DNA of 64,000 bases, taken from contig DATKYS010000072.1 of NCBI GenBank assembly GCA_035528375.1, forward strand, positions 15,859 to 79,858, read 5' to 3'. This DNA comes from a bacterium (lineage in GTDB: Bacteria > RBG-13-66-14). This document shows, in pieces, positions 57,027-64,000 of the stretch. Position numbers and translations under genes: made by a program. Positions within the stretch are counted from its first letter, which is position 1, and each line of letters begins with the position of its first letter. Under the pieces are notes generated by a model that did no database searches, was not told where the DNA came from, and worked only from the letters and a program-made list of their open reading frames with translations.

Positions 57027-57590
57027 AGAGGGCCAACCATCATCCGGGCCACACGTTGGGCCGTTAAGGAAGACCGCCGTTATCAGAGCCGCGTGTCTCA
57101 GCCTGGGCCGGTAAAGAGGGCCAACCGTCCCCGGACCGTTTATTTCAATATGGGTTGGTCTGAGCCGGCCGGTTTTTGGTCGTCGTGCACATAAGTAGGG
57201 CGGGGATTTTAATCCCCGTCGTTTTTTTAAGGCAGCCTCCACCCCAAGGTGCGCTGACGTAGGGCGGCCCCTCTGCGGGCCGCCGCGGGCCGACCTAAAC
57301 GGCGCGCCGTGGTCGGCCCCTACGACGTTTAAAGAAACGGCCAACGATTCAGCGTAGGGGCGGGTGTCCACACCCGCCCGTTCGTTAATTCACCGCCGCG
57401 CTGCAAGATGTAGGGCGGGGGCTCCGTACCCTGCCCGGTTAACTTTTTAATATCCGACACTCACCCTAACCTTTAGGCGCACATCTCCCTAAAAGGGAGA
57501 GGGAAATATCGGGCCGACCTGAAGGTCGGCCCCTACGAGGGTTACGCGTGATCCACGCCTATCTGGTCGGGTCGGGTCCGAAACGGATGT
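57012..57590. repeat. Intergenic repeat field, no genes
   Basis: About 560 non-coding bases. A 22-base direct repeat (GGGCCGGTAAAGAGGGCCAA) occurs at 57017-57036 and at 57104-57123. Then come a core-less GGCGGGGATTTT...AATCCCC element (about 57197-57230), a GGGCGGCCCCTCTGCGGGCCGCC palindrome (57259-57284), a GGCCGACC...GGTCGGCCCC element (57285-57322), a GGGCGGGTGTCCACACCCGCC palindrome (57353-57381), a degenerate CCCTCAC/GGGAGAGGG arm pair (57460-57505) and a GGGCCGACCTGAAGGTCGGCCC palindrome (57510-57535). Confidence 0.8.
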
Positions 57591-57659
57591 GTGATCCCAA
57601 AAAGGGCCTTTCCGCCCGCGGGGCCGGCTTTCCCCCGGTCCCATCTTGTTTATAAATCG

Positions 57660-57668
57660 TGCTATACT
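57660..57668 (+). promoter_or_regulatory. Extended -10 promoter of the AI-2E family gene
   Basis: TGC-TATACT without a good -35. Start near 57675; the TTG start codon follows 24 bases later after GGAGGGGAG. Confidence 0.5.
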
Positions 57669-57698
57669 AGGTCACCGCAGCACGGAGGGGAGCGTCTC

Positions 57699-59000
57699 TT
57701 GACGGACAGGGAGCCGGACGACCACGACCTCATCCCGACCGACTATCCCAGGCGGCCGACCGGCAGGGTGCCGCTCTGGACGGTCATGGTCGTTTTCCTC
57801 GGCTTCCTGGGCCTGTTCGTGTACCTGGTTTGGCCGGTCGTCTCCCCCTTCGTGGTCTGGCTCGCCCTGGTGCTGATTCTGGTCCCCTTCGCCTATCACG
57901 ACTCGCGGGCCATCTCACTCATCGCCCTGGTTACCGTCGCCGGCGTCATCTACGGCGTATTCAACCTCTGGGACGCCTTCTTCCCCTTCGTCGTCGCCCT
58001 GTTTCTGGCCTTTCTCCTGGACCCGGCGGCGGATAAGGTGGATAAATTCATCCACCGCCTGGCCCGCCACGAGCACGCCGAGCCGCCGAAGGACCGGAAG
58101 GGTGGGCGGCTGCGCGCCGTCGCCGCGCTCACGGTCATCGTCGTGGCCGTCGGTTTTATCGTCGGATTGGCCCTGCTCCTGGTTCCCACGGTCCGGAACG
58201 ACATCGCCCGTCTGCGTGAGTTCGACTTCACCAGCCTGGTGGGTCGGGTGGAGCGGTGGTTGGACGGAATCGCCGGCGGCTCTCCCGAGCTTCGGGACGC
58301 GGTGCAATCGCTCACCGCCCGGCTCCAGACCGCCATCTCCGAGGCCATCCCCGACGTGGCGGTCCTCCTGGAGCGACTGTTGGCGAGCCTGGGCGACCTG
58401 GGGAATCTCGTATTAATCCCCATCTTCACCTTCCTCCTGTTGCGCGACGTGGACCGCTTCAAGAAGCGGCTGACCGACCTGGTCCCCCAGCGGCACCACG
58501 GGCGGGTGAAAGATTTCGGCGATGATGTGAACCGCGTCTTCGTGGGTTTCTTCCGTGCCAAGCTCGTCACCTGCGCCTTCATCGGGGTCGTGACCGGAGT
58601 CGGGCTGTGGCTCCTGGGGGTGCCCTTCTTCATCCCCCTGGCGGTCATCTCCGGAATACTGAACTTCATTCCCTTCCTCGGCCCGGTGGTGGCCGGGGCC
58701 GTGGCCGTGCCCATGGCATTCTTCACCCCGGATCCCGCCCCGACGATGCTTTTGACCCTGGCGCTCTACGTGGTGAGCTTCACCATCTCGGGCTACGTTC
58801 TCGACCCCCTGGTGGTGGGGAAGAAGGTGGGCCTCGGCGCGGTGCTCTTGATTCTCTCCGTGCTGGTCGGCCTGCAGTTCGGCATAGTCTGGGCCTTCCT
58901 GGCGGTGCCCATCGCGGCCGTGATCAAGGTCATCGCCCTGCAGGTGGAGCGCTTCTACCGCCGGAGCCCCATCTATCTGGGACTGGGTAAACCGGATTAG
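57699..59000 (+). CDS. AI-2E family transporter (permease)
   Basis: 433 residues, about eight membrane segments with a soluble middle section (~110-235). The C-terminal half shows the family pattern: FLLLRDVDRFKKRL, then FFIPLAVISGILNFIPFLGPVVAG and VLDPLVVGKKVGLGAVLLILSVLVGLQFGIVWAFLAVPIAAV, given here in parts. Members were named after autoinducer-2 export but most have unknown cargo. The first 35 residues are soluble (LTDREPDDHDLIPTDYPRR). The TTG at 57699 has a good ribosome-binding site. Monocistronic. Confidence 0.85.
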   Translation: MTDREPDDHDLIPTDYPRRPTGRVPLWTVMVVFLGFLGLFVYLVWPVVSPFVVWLALVLILVPFAYHDSRAISLIALVTVAGVIYGVFNLWDAFFPFVVALFLAFLLDPAADKVDKFIHRLARHEHAEPPKDRKGGRLRAVAALTVIVVAVGFIVGLALLLVPTVRNDIARLREFDFTSLVGRVERWLDGIAGGSPELRDAVQSLTARLQTAISEAIPDVAVLLERLLASLGDLGNLVLIPIFTFLLLRDVDRFKKRLTDLVPQRHHGRVKDFGDDVNRVFVGFFRAKLVTCAFIGVVTGVGLWLLGVPFFIPLAVISGILNFIPFLGPVVAGAVAVPMAFFTPDPAPTMLLTLALYVVSFTISGYVLDPLVVGKKVGLGAVLLILSVLVGLQFGIVWAFLAVPIAAVIKVIALQVERFYRRSPIYLGLGKPD

Positions 59001-59001
59001 T

Positions 59002-59030
59002 TTGACAAGCCCGGACCGCCGGTTTACCAT
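59002..59030 (+). promoter_or_regulatory. Promoter of the dehydratase-activase cluster
   Basis: Perfect TTGACA, 17-base spacer, TACCAT, immediately after the AI-2E gene stop. Start near 59037. Confidence 0.65.
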
Positions 59031-59064
59031 TACCGACCGCGTGTGTAGGTAATTGAGGAGTTCA

Positions 59065-60045
59065 ATGCGCATCGGGCTCCCCCGGACCCTCATCCTCTAC
59101 TACCGCTTCCTGCCGCTCGTGGCCACTTTCTTCCGCCGCCTCGGCGTCGAGCTGGTAGTCTCGCCCCCGAGCAACAAAGACCTCGTCGCCTGGGGGATTG
59201 CCTCGACGGTGGACGACGCCTGCCTGCCGCTCAAGGTGACTTTTGGGCACATCCACGCCCTCGAGGGCTCCGTGGATCACATCTTCCTCCCCCGCTTGGT
59301 CAGCCTGGAAACGGGATCATCCCTCTGCCCGAAGTTCATCGGCCTGCCGGACATGGTGAAGAGCTGCATTTCGGTAAACCTGCCGCTGATTTCGCCGGTG
59401 GCCGACGTGAACAAGGGTGCGGGTGGGATTCTGGAGACGCTGGGTGAGGCGGCCCGCCTGTTGGGGTTCGGCCCCGAGGAGACGGAAAAGGCCCTGGGCG
59501 CCGCCGAGAGGGCCCAGGCCGCCTTCCGCGCCGACTGCATCCAGGGAAAGGACCCCGCCGCGCTCCTGGAGTCCATCGAAAAGGAAAAGCCCTACGTCGC
59601 CCCCGAGGAGGGGGACGAGCTCGAGCTGCGGGTAATAGGCCGCTCCTACATCCTCTTCGACCCCTTCATCTCCCTGGATATTTTAGGGCGCCTGCGCGGA
59701 ATGGGCTGCCGGATTCTGACCCACGAGAGCGTGGACCACCAGACGCTGGACCGGGAACTGGGGAGTTACAAGCGCCCGCCCTACTGGACGCTGAGCCGGG
59801 AGATACTGGGAGCCGCCGGGTACTTCATGCGCCAGGAGGAGGTTGACGGGGTTTTCTACGTCCTGCCCTTCCAGTGCGGACCGGCCTCCATGCTGGAGAC
59901 GCTGGTGGAGGCCGTGGCGGCCAGGCACCCCCGGATGCCTTACACCTCCATCGTCCTCGACGAGCACACCGGTGAGGCGGGGCTCATGACGCGCCTGGAG
60001 GCGTTCCTGGACATGATTCGGCGCAAGAGGGACAGGCGTGCGTAA
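59065..60045 (+). CDS. 2-hydroxyacyl-CoA dehydratase activase-associated protein (DUF2229/COG3580-like), paralogue 1
   Basis: About 326 residues, cytoplasmic. It aligns with the protein at 60379 over most of its length: ACLPLK near residue 52, a second cysteine (SLCPKF), FQCGP near 272, and DEHTGEAGLMTRLEAF near the C-terminus followed by basic residues. Such proteins accompany HgdC-type activases in many anaerobes and probably hold an iron-sulfur cluster through these cysteines. GAGGAG precedes the ATG, and a TTG four codons upstream is possible. The substrate is unknown. First gene of the cluster. Confidence 0.78.
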   Translation: MRIGLPRTLILYYRFLPLVATFFRRLGVELVVSPPSNKDLVAWGIASTVDDACLPLKVTFGHIHALEGSVDHIFLPRLVSLETGSSLCPKFIGLPDMVKSCISVNLPLISPVADVNKGAGGILETLGEAARLLGFGPEETEKALGAAERAQAAFRADCIQGKDPAALLESIEKEKPYVAPEEGDELELRVIGRSYILFDPFISLDILGRLRGMGCRILTHESVDHQTLDRELGSYKRPPYWTLSREILGAAGYFMRQEEVDGVFYVLPFQCGPASMLETLVEAVAARHPRMPYTSIVLDEHTGEAGLMTRLEAFLDMIRRKRDRRA

Positions 60046-60250
60046 AATTAAAACGGTGAGCTACGCCGACGCCCTGCGGGCGTACCTGGGCTGGATAACG
60101 GAGGCGGAGGAGGAGGCACTGTCGCAGGAGGCCGAAGCGCTGCTGGAATGCAGGACTCAAATAGGCGAGGTACTGGGCGAAGATGTCACGGAAGACCTGG
60201 CCGTTCTCGACCGGCGCACATCGGCGAAGAGTTGGATCGTGACCAGATAG
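60038..60250 (+). CDS. Small protein of unknown function, possibly frameshifted
   Basis: 70 codons starting with GTG 8 bases before the end of the preceding gene (MRKIKTVSYADALRAYLGWI...). It is charged and probably helical and has one cysteine. The frame closes at 60250, but another frame continues to 60375 and ends in a protein-like stretch (EYPLKKLPVHVREVAEEL). Either a small protein plus non-coding DNA, or one ~110-residue gene with a frameshift (real or a sequencing error). No family is recognised. Confidence 0.4.
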   Translation: MRKIKTVSYADALRAYLGWITEAEEEALSQEAEALLECRTQIGEVLGEDVTEDLAVLDRRTSAKSWIVTR

Positions 60251-60378
60251 CTCCGACCTCGGCGTCCCCCTGGTGGTGGCGCGCAGGAGCCATCTCCCGG
60301 GGCGAGTATCCACTGAAAAAGCTCCCGGTTCATGTCCGGGAGGTGGCTGAGGAACTGTACTACGGGCGGAAGTAAGGC

Positions 60379-61485
60379 ATGATTCTGACCTTCCCCCACA
60401 TGGGCAACATGTACATCGCACTCCGGGTTCTTCTGGAGGCGCTGGGGCGCGAGTACGTCGTGCCGCCGCGGCCGTCGAAGCGGACCCTGGAGCTCGGCGT
60501 GCGCCACTCCCCGGAGACCGCCTGCCTCCCGCTGAAGATCAACCTTGGCGACTTCATCGAGGCGCTGAACCAGGGCGCGGACACCGTCCTGGTCATCGGC
60601 GGCGGCGGACCATGCCGCTTCGGCTACTACGGCATCATCCAGGAGCAGATTCTGCGGAACATGGGCTACGACGTGACTTTCTACTACTTCTCCCAGGACA
60701 CCAAGGAGGATTTCGTGGAGATGTTCCGCCACATCTCCAACGGTAAATCCCTCTTGACCATCTGGCGGGCGTTCAAATTCGGCCTGCGCAAACTTTCGGC
60801 CATCGAGCACGTCGAGGAGCTGACCCGGCAGGCGCGCCCGGTGTGCAAAAATCCCCGGGAGGCCGATAAGCTGCAGGACAAGTGCCTCCAGGCGGTGGAC
60901 GAAGCCGGGGGTTATTTAAAATTGTGGGCCATCGAACGGAGAGCAAGGCGCGAGTTCGCCGACCTGCCCCGGCGCGACATCCCCGAGGGCGGGCTCCTGC
61001 GCGTGGGCGTTGTGGGCGAGCTCTACGTAGTTCTCGAGCGTTTCGTCAACTTCGACCTGGAGAGGAAGCTCGGGCGCATGGGGGTGCTGGTCACGCGGCC
61101 GGTCTCCCTTTCGGCCTGGCTGCACCACAAGATGACCGTGGGCGGGACAAAGGAGGAGAACACCCGCGAGGTGGCAAAGGCCTTCGCCGGCGAGTACCTG
61201 GCGTACGACGCCGGCGGCGAGTCCCTCGTCACCGTGGGGCAGACGGTCCGACTGGCCGGGGAGGGCTACGACGGCATCGTGCATCTGATGCCCTTCACCT
61301 GCATGCCCGAGATAGTGGCCCAGAACATCCTTACGAGGGTCTCGGAAGAATGTAAAATACCGGTTATGACACTAATAATTGACGAGCACACCGCCGAGGC
61401 GGGGATAATGACCCGCCTGGAGGCCTTCGTGGACCTGATGGCCCGCAAGCGTTCCTTGGCGGTGCCGGCGCACCTGGCGGGGTAG
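60379..61485 (+). CDS. 2-hydroxyacyl-CoA dehydratase activase-associated protein (COG3581-like), paralogue 2
   Basis: 368 residues, cytoplasmic. Conserved blocks: TACLPLKINLGDFIEAL near 50, GPCRFGYYG near 77, MPFTCMPEIV near 312 and DEHTAEAGIMTRLEAFVDL near 338-356. Three of its cysteines match those of the protein at 59065, the pattern expected for a 4Fe-4S site as in the double-cubane cluster protein and dehydratase subunits. Likely receives electrons from the activase downstream at the cost of ATP. The acyl-CoA substrate, if any, is unknown. ATG at 60379 follows the frame end at 60375. Confidence 0.82.
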   Translation: MILTFPHMGNMYIALRVLLEALGREYVVPPRPSKRTLELGVRHSPETACLPLKINLGDFIEALNQGADTVLVIGGGGPCRFGYYGIIQEQILRNMGYDVTFYYFSQDTKEDFVEMFRHISNGKSLLTIWRAFKFGLRKLSAIEHVEELTRQARPVCKNPREADKLQDKCLQAVDEAGGYLKLWAIERRARREFADLPRRDIPEGGLLRVGVVGELYVVLERFVNFDLERKLGRMGVLVTRPVSLSAWLHHKMTVGGTKEENTREVAKAFAGEYLAYDAGGESLVTVGQTVRLAGEGYDGIVHLMPFTCMPEIVAQNILTRVSEECKIPVMTLIIDEHTAEAGIMTRLEAFVDLMARKRSLAVPAHLAG

Positions 61486-61489
61486 CAAC

Positions 61490-62470
61490 TTGGGCGAACA
61501 GCTGTTCATGGGTGTGGACGTCGGTTCGGTCAGCACGAATCTGGCCGTCATAGACCCACAGAGCCGGGTGGTGGAGAAGCTGTACCTGCGCACCCTGGGG
61601 CGGCCCATCGAGACGGTGCAGCGGGGACTCGCGGAGATGAGGGAACTTCTGGGCGACCGGACCGGCGACATCGCCGGGGTGGGGACAACGGGGTCGGCGC
61701 GGCAGCTCACCGCGGTCCTCGTCGGCGCCGATTCGGTCAAGAACGAGATAACGGCACACGCCATCGCGGCCTCGCTGGTCATCCCCGGCGTGCGTACCGT
61801 TTTCGAGATAGGCGGCCAGGATTCGAAAATCATCATTCTGCGCGACGGCATCGTGGTGGATTTCGCCATGAACACGGTCTGCGCCGCCGGTACCGGCTCC
61901 TTCCTGGACCAGCAGGCGGCCCGCCTGTCCATCCCCATCGAGGATTTCGGCGGCCACGCGCTGCGCTCCACCGCCCCGGTGCGCATCGCCGGCCGCTGCA
62001 CAGTTTTCGCCGAATCGGACATGATTCACAAGCAGCAGATCGGCCACACGACCGATGACATCATCGCCGGCCTCTGCGAGGCTCTGGTGCGCAACTACCT
62101 CAACAACATCGCCCGGGGCAAGGACATAAAGCCGCCCGTGGTCTTCCAGGGCGGGGTGGCGGCCAACCGAGGCATCAAGAGCGCCTTCGAGAGGCACCTG
62201 GGCTTCGAGGTCATCGTCCCTCCCTACCACGACGTCATGGGGGCCATCGGCGCCGCCCAGCTGGCCCTGGAGCGCGTGGCGGTCACCGGTTCCACCCGGT
62301 TCAAAGGCTTCCAGGCGGCGGAGTTCGAGTACAAAACCCTCGGCTTCGAGTGCGGCAACTGCCCCAACGTGTGCGAGGTGGTGGAGATACTCCAGAACGG
62401 GGTCGTCATCAGCCGCTGGGGGGACAAGTGCGGCCGGTATCAGGACCTCACCGTGGGGCGCAATTCATAA
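61490..62470 (+). CDS. Acyl-CoA dehydratase activase (BadF/HgdC-type ATPase)
   Basis: 326 residues of the ASKHA ATPase superfamily. MGVDVGSVSTNLAVID near 7-22 binds ATP; VGTTGSAR near 64; EIGGQDSKIIIL near 106-117; and NTVCAAGTGSF near 128-138 has the cysteine that in HgdC-type dimers shares a 4Fe-4S cluster with the second cysteine in IAGRCTVFAESD near 163. The C-terminus adds CGNCPNVCEV and DKCGRY cysteines not found in the shortest activases. It drives low-potential electron transfer with ATP hydrolysis. TTG start assumed; the ATG at 61508 is an alternative. Confidence 0.85.
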   Translation: MGEQLFMGVDVGSVSTNLAVIDPQSRVVEKLYLRTLGRPIETVQRGLAEMRELLGDRTGDIAGVGTTGSARQLTAVLVGADSVKNEITAHAIAASLVIPGVRTVFEIGGQDSKIIILRDGIVVDFAMNTVCAAGTGSFLDQQAARLSIPIEDFGGHALRSTAPVRIAGRCTVFAESDMIHKQQIGHTTDDIIAGLCEALVRNYLNNIARGKDIKPPVVFQGGVAANRGIKSAFERHLGFEVIVPPYHDVMGAIGAAQLALERVAVTGSTRFKGFQAAEFEYKTLGFECGNCPNVCEVVEILQNGVVISRWGDKCGRYQDLTVGRNS

Positions 62471-62471
62471 C

Positions 62472-62500
62472 TTGCATCGCAGTAACTTTTTATGGATAAT
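62472..62500 (+). promoter_or_regulatory. Promoter of the HU/IHF-like gene
   Basis: TTGCAT, 17-base spacer, GATAAT, starting just after the activase stop. Confidence 0.6.
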
Positions 62501-62534
62501 AAAACCGCTGGACCTCGCGGAAAGGAGTAGGGGA

Positions 62535-62834
62535 ATGACCAAGGCGGACCTCGCTCAACGGATCGCGAAAAAAACTCAATTAACGCTCAAACAGACCACG
62601 GAATTGATAAATGCGATCCTGGATATGATAACCGTTTCCCTGACGAAATCCGGAAAAGACGAAACCCTTTACCGGCAGCGCATCGAAATCCGGGGCTTCG
62701 GGACGTTCCGCCTGCGCAAGAAACGGGCCCGCCTGGCCCGCAACCCCCGCACCGGCGAGATGATCCGCGTCGCAGACAAGTGGGTCCCCCATTTCAAGCC
62801 CTCCAAGCAGTTGAAGTCCATCCTGCCCGATTAA
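62535..62834 (+). CDS. HU/IHF-family DNA-binding protein
   Basis: 99 residues. Sequence starts MTKADLAQRIAKKTQLTLKQTTELIN and has GFGTFRLRKKRARLARNPRTGEMI in the beta-arm region (residues ~56-79), with the RNPRTGE tip motif that enters the DNA minor groove. This is a nucleoid-associated architectural protein; whether HU- or IHF-like is not clear. The ATG at 62535 gives the family start; it has its own promoter. The activase cluster lies just upstream. Confidence 0.93.
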   Translation: MTKADLAQRIAKKTQLTLKQTTELINAILDMITVSLTKSGKDETLYRQRIEIRGFGTFRLRKKRARLARNPRTGEMIRVADKWVPHFKPSKQLKSILPD

Positions 62835-62863
62835 AAAAACGCAGTCAAAATCTCTCGCCTTTA

Positions 62864-62872
62864 TGCTATAGT
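62864..62872 (+). promoter_or_regulatory. Extended -10 promoter of the 30-residue basic protein gene
   Basis: TGC-TATAGT, with GTCAAA 17 bases upstream as a poor -35. Start near 62879. Confidence 0.5.
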
Positions 62873-62931
62873 CGGGCCCTCGTACGCCTGTTGGGCCCTT
62901 CATTTCAAAGCAAGATTCAAAGGGGTGGGAC

Positions 62932-63024
62932 TTGGGTTCTGGCAAGAAGCGCAAGAGGCAGAAGATAGCCACTCATAAAAGGAAGAAAAAGCGTCGTGCG
63001 GACCGTCACAAGAGGAAGAAGTAG
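62932..63024 (+). CDS. Tiny basic AURKAIP1/COX24-type (bS22/mS38-like) ribosomal protein
   Basis: Thirty residues, TTG start, read MGSGKKRKRQKIATHKRKKK and then RRADRHKRKK. More than half are Lys or Arg. It matches the very short bacterial proteins annotated as AURKAIP1/COX24 domain proteins, which are related to mitochondrial ribosomal protein mS38 and in some bacteria bind the small subunit (bS22). AAAGGGGTGGG precedes the start, a promoter lies about 60 bases upstream, and a strong terminator follows. Easily missed by automated gene finding because of its length and TTG start. Confidence 0.75.
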   Translation: MGSGKKRKRQKIATHKRKKKRRADRHKRKK

Positions 63025-63050
63025 GATACATAACCCTCATTATCAGACGT

Positions 63051-63080
63051 AACACCCCGGATTAACCGGGGTGTTTTAAA
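63051..63080 (+). terminator. Rho-independent terminator after the tiny basic protein gene
   Basis: AACACCCCGG-ATTAA-CCGGGGTGTT, then TTAAAAAATT. Ten-pair stem. Confidence 0.85.
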
Positions 63081-63310
63081 AAATTCTATATTCTATTCCT
63101 GGTAATTAATCCATACCTATTCTATGTACATTTACAAATAATTAATCTTGCATTTTCCCATGCTTTTAGTATTCATTTGGTTTTTTATTTTTCTATTTTT
63201 GCTAAAAGTTTTGGGATCGTCTTACCTAAACGGACCATTATCCGTGTTCATAACGCTAGAGACACGTTGATTGAGGAGTGTTATCCTGCCACAGATGTGA
63301 GGAGGCAAAA
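63081..63310. other. AT-rich stretch bordering a mobile element
   Basis: About 230 bases of strongly AT-rich DNA (runs of T, for example around 63175-63205), unlike the rest of the window. The last 60 bases (TTGATTGAGGAGTG... region) may be the left end of the insertion sequence, but the terminal repeat cannot be fixed because the right end is outside the window. No gene is seen. Confidence 0.5.
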
Positions 63311-64000
63311 GTGGCAGGAAAGGCGTCATCCGACCGGCACATCAAGTGCCCCCGTTGCAACTACCGTTGGCAGTACACGCTGGCCGATGGGCGCCGCAAG
63401 TGCAAACGATGCGGCAAGAAGTTCACCCACAGGCGTCAGCGGCGCGGGGTGTGCGCCAAGCAGCTCAAGGAGATCGCCCGGCTGTTCTGGCTGGGGGTGC
63501 CCGCAGCCGCGGCGGCCCGGGACCTGTCTCTCAACAACGTCACCGTTACCCGCTATTACAGACGGCTGCGCGAGCGGATTGCCACCGACCGCGAGGCCCA
63601 ACTGTCAAAGCTCCACGGGCACATCGAGGCCGACGAGTCCTACTTCGGTGGCGTGCGCAAGGGCAAACGCGGCCGGGGCGCCGCCGGGAAGGTGCCCGTC
63701 TTCGGCCTGTTGAAGCGCGGCGGCGAGGTCCGGGTTATCCTCCCCCGACGCTGCGACGGCGAGCAGCTCATCGGCGCAATCAGGGCCAACGTCGAGCTGG
63801 ACTCCATCGTTTACACCGACGGTTACTCGGCCTACAACAAGCTGTCGCTCAACGGGTTCCATCACGAGCGCGTCAATCACGGCGAGACCTTCTCCAACGG
63901 CCGCAGCCACATCAACGGCATCGAGAACTTCTGGGGCTACGCCAAGCGGCGGCTGAAGGTCTATCACGGCGGCTTCAAACGCAACTTCGACCTGTTCATC
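63311..64000 (+). mobile_element. IS1595-type transposase gene, 3' end cut by the window
   Basis: A GTG after GAGGAGGC opens a frame that runs to the window edge, giving 230 residues. An N-terminal zinc ribbon (CPRCNYRW...CKRCGKKF) is followed by a helix-turn-helix region and a DDE-type core: HIEADESYFGGVRKGKRGRG near 100-120, YTDGYSAYNKLS near 158, and INGIENFWGYAKRRLKVYHG near 202. These are the marks of IS1595/ISXO2-like transposases. The acidic residues look intact, so it may be active. Confidence 0.85.

Overview
This is a GC-rich (roughly 65 percent) bacterial chromosome segment. Several genes point to a Gram-negative-type, two-membrane cell: outer-membrane beta-barrel proteins, a glycosyltransferase of the heptosyltransferase type, RseP, CsgG/FlgT/LPP20-type envelope proteins and many lipoproteins. 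Formate-tetrahydrofolate ligase, butyrate kinase and a 2-hydroxyacyl-CoA dehydratase activase with two partner proteins suggest an anaerobic fermenter. GTG and TTG starts, overlapping genes and a large load of GC-rich palindromic intergenic repeats resemble uncultured candidate-phylum genomes. Candidatus Coatesbacteria is one guess; the phylum cannot be fixed from this sequence alone.

Layout. 1-7.6 kb: a partial gene and thpR diverge, followed by a minus-strand operon (lipoprotein, cinA, NicO metal transporter, GT39-TPR, membrane protein, fabG). 7.6-15.7 kb: a plus-strand run (metG, a methyltransferase, ilvC, two polyprenol-kinase-like genes, a phosphoesterase, a CoA-binding protein, a membrane-tethered radical SAM protein) closed by a strong terminator. 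15.8-24.8 kb: a CsdA-like enzyme, secreted proteins, a repeat-filled gap, the yajC-buk-PGI/PMI operon and fhs. 24.8-32.6 kb: a methyltransferase, a three-gene cassette of unknown function, an MntA-HepT toxin-antitoxin pair, an ABC ATPase without permease, a nitroreductase and a restriction-domain remnant. 32.7-36 kb: a lower-GC island with a CsgG-FlgT-barrel protein and a seven-repeat lipoprotein. 36-45.6 kb: the uppS-cdsA-dxr-rseP operon, a DUF3892 protein, a cyclic 2,3-diphosphoglycerate synthetase-like GTPase, and a DUF169-GT9-PAP2 operon with a flavodoxin remnant. 45.6-50.9 kb: DUF1003, DUF4159, a HEAT-repeat lipoprotein, a nuclease, UbiA and tRNA-Gly. 51-57 kb: a six-gene envelope cluster (LPP20, TPR-SLH, FlgT, CsgG twice, FecR). 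57.7-63 kb: an AI-2E family permease, the activase cluster, an HU/IHF protein and a 30-residue basic ribosomal-type protein. 63.3-64 kb: an IS1595-type transposase cut by the window edge.

Shared themes. Isoprenoid and polyprenol-phosphate chemistry recurs (dxr, uppS, cdsA, PAP2, UbiA, two kinases, GT39). Promoters are unusually easy to read: most have a -35 box, a spacer of exactly 17 bases, and often TGC before the -10 box. The most system-like unexplained region is the 51-57 kb envelope cluster, which has no flagellar or curli genes near it. Next come the 25.8-28.7 kb cassette and the paralogous pair beside the activase.
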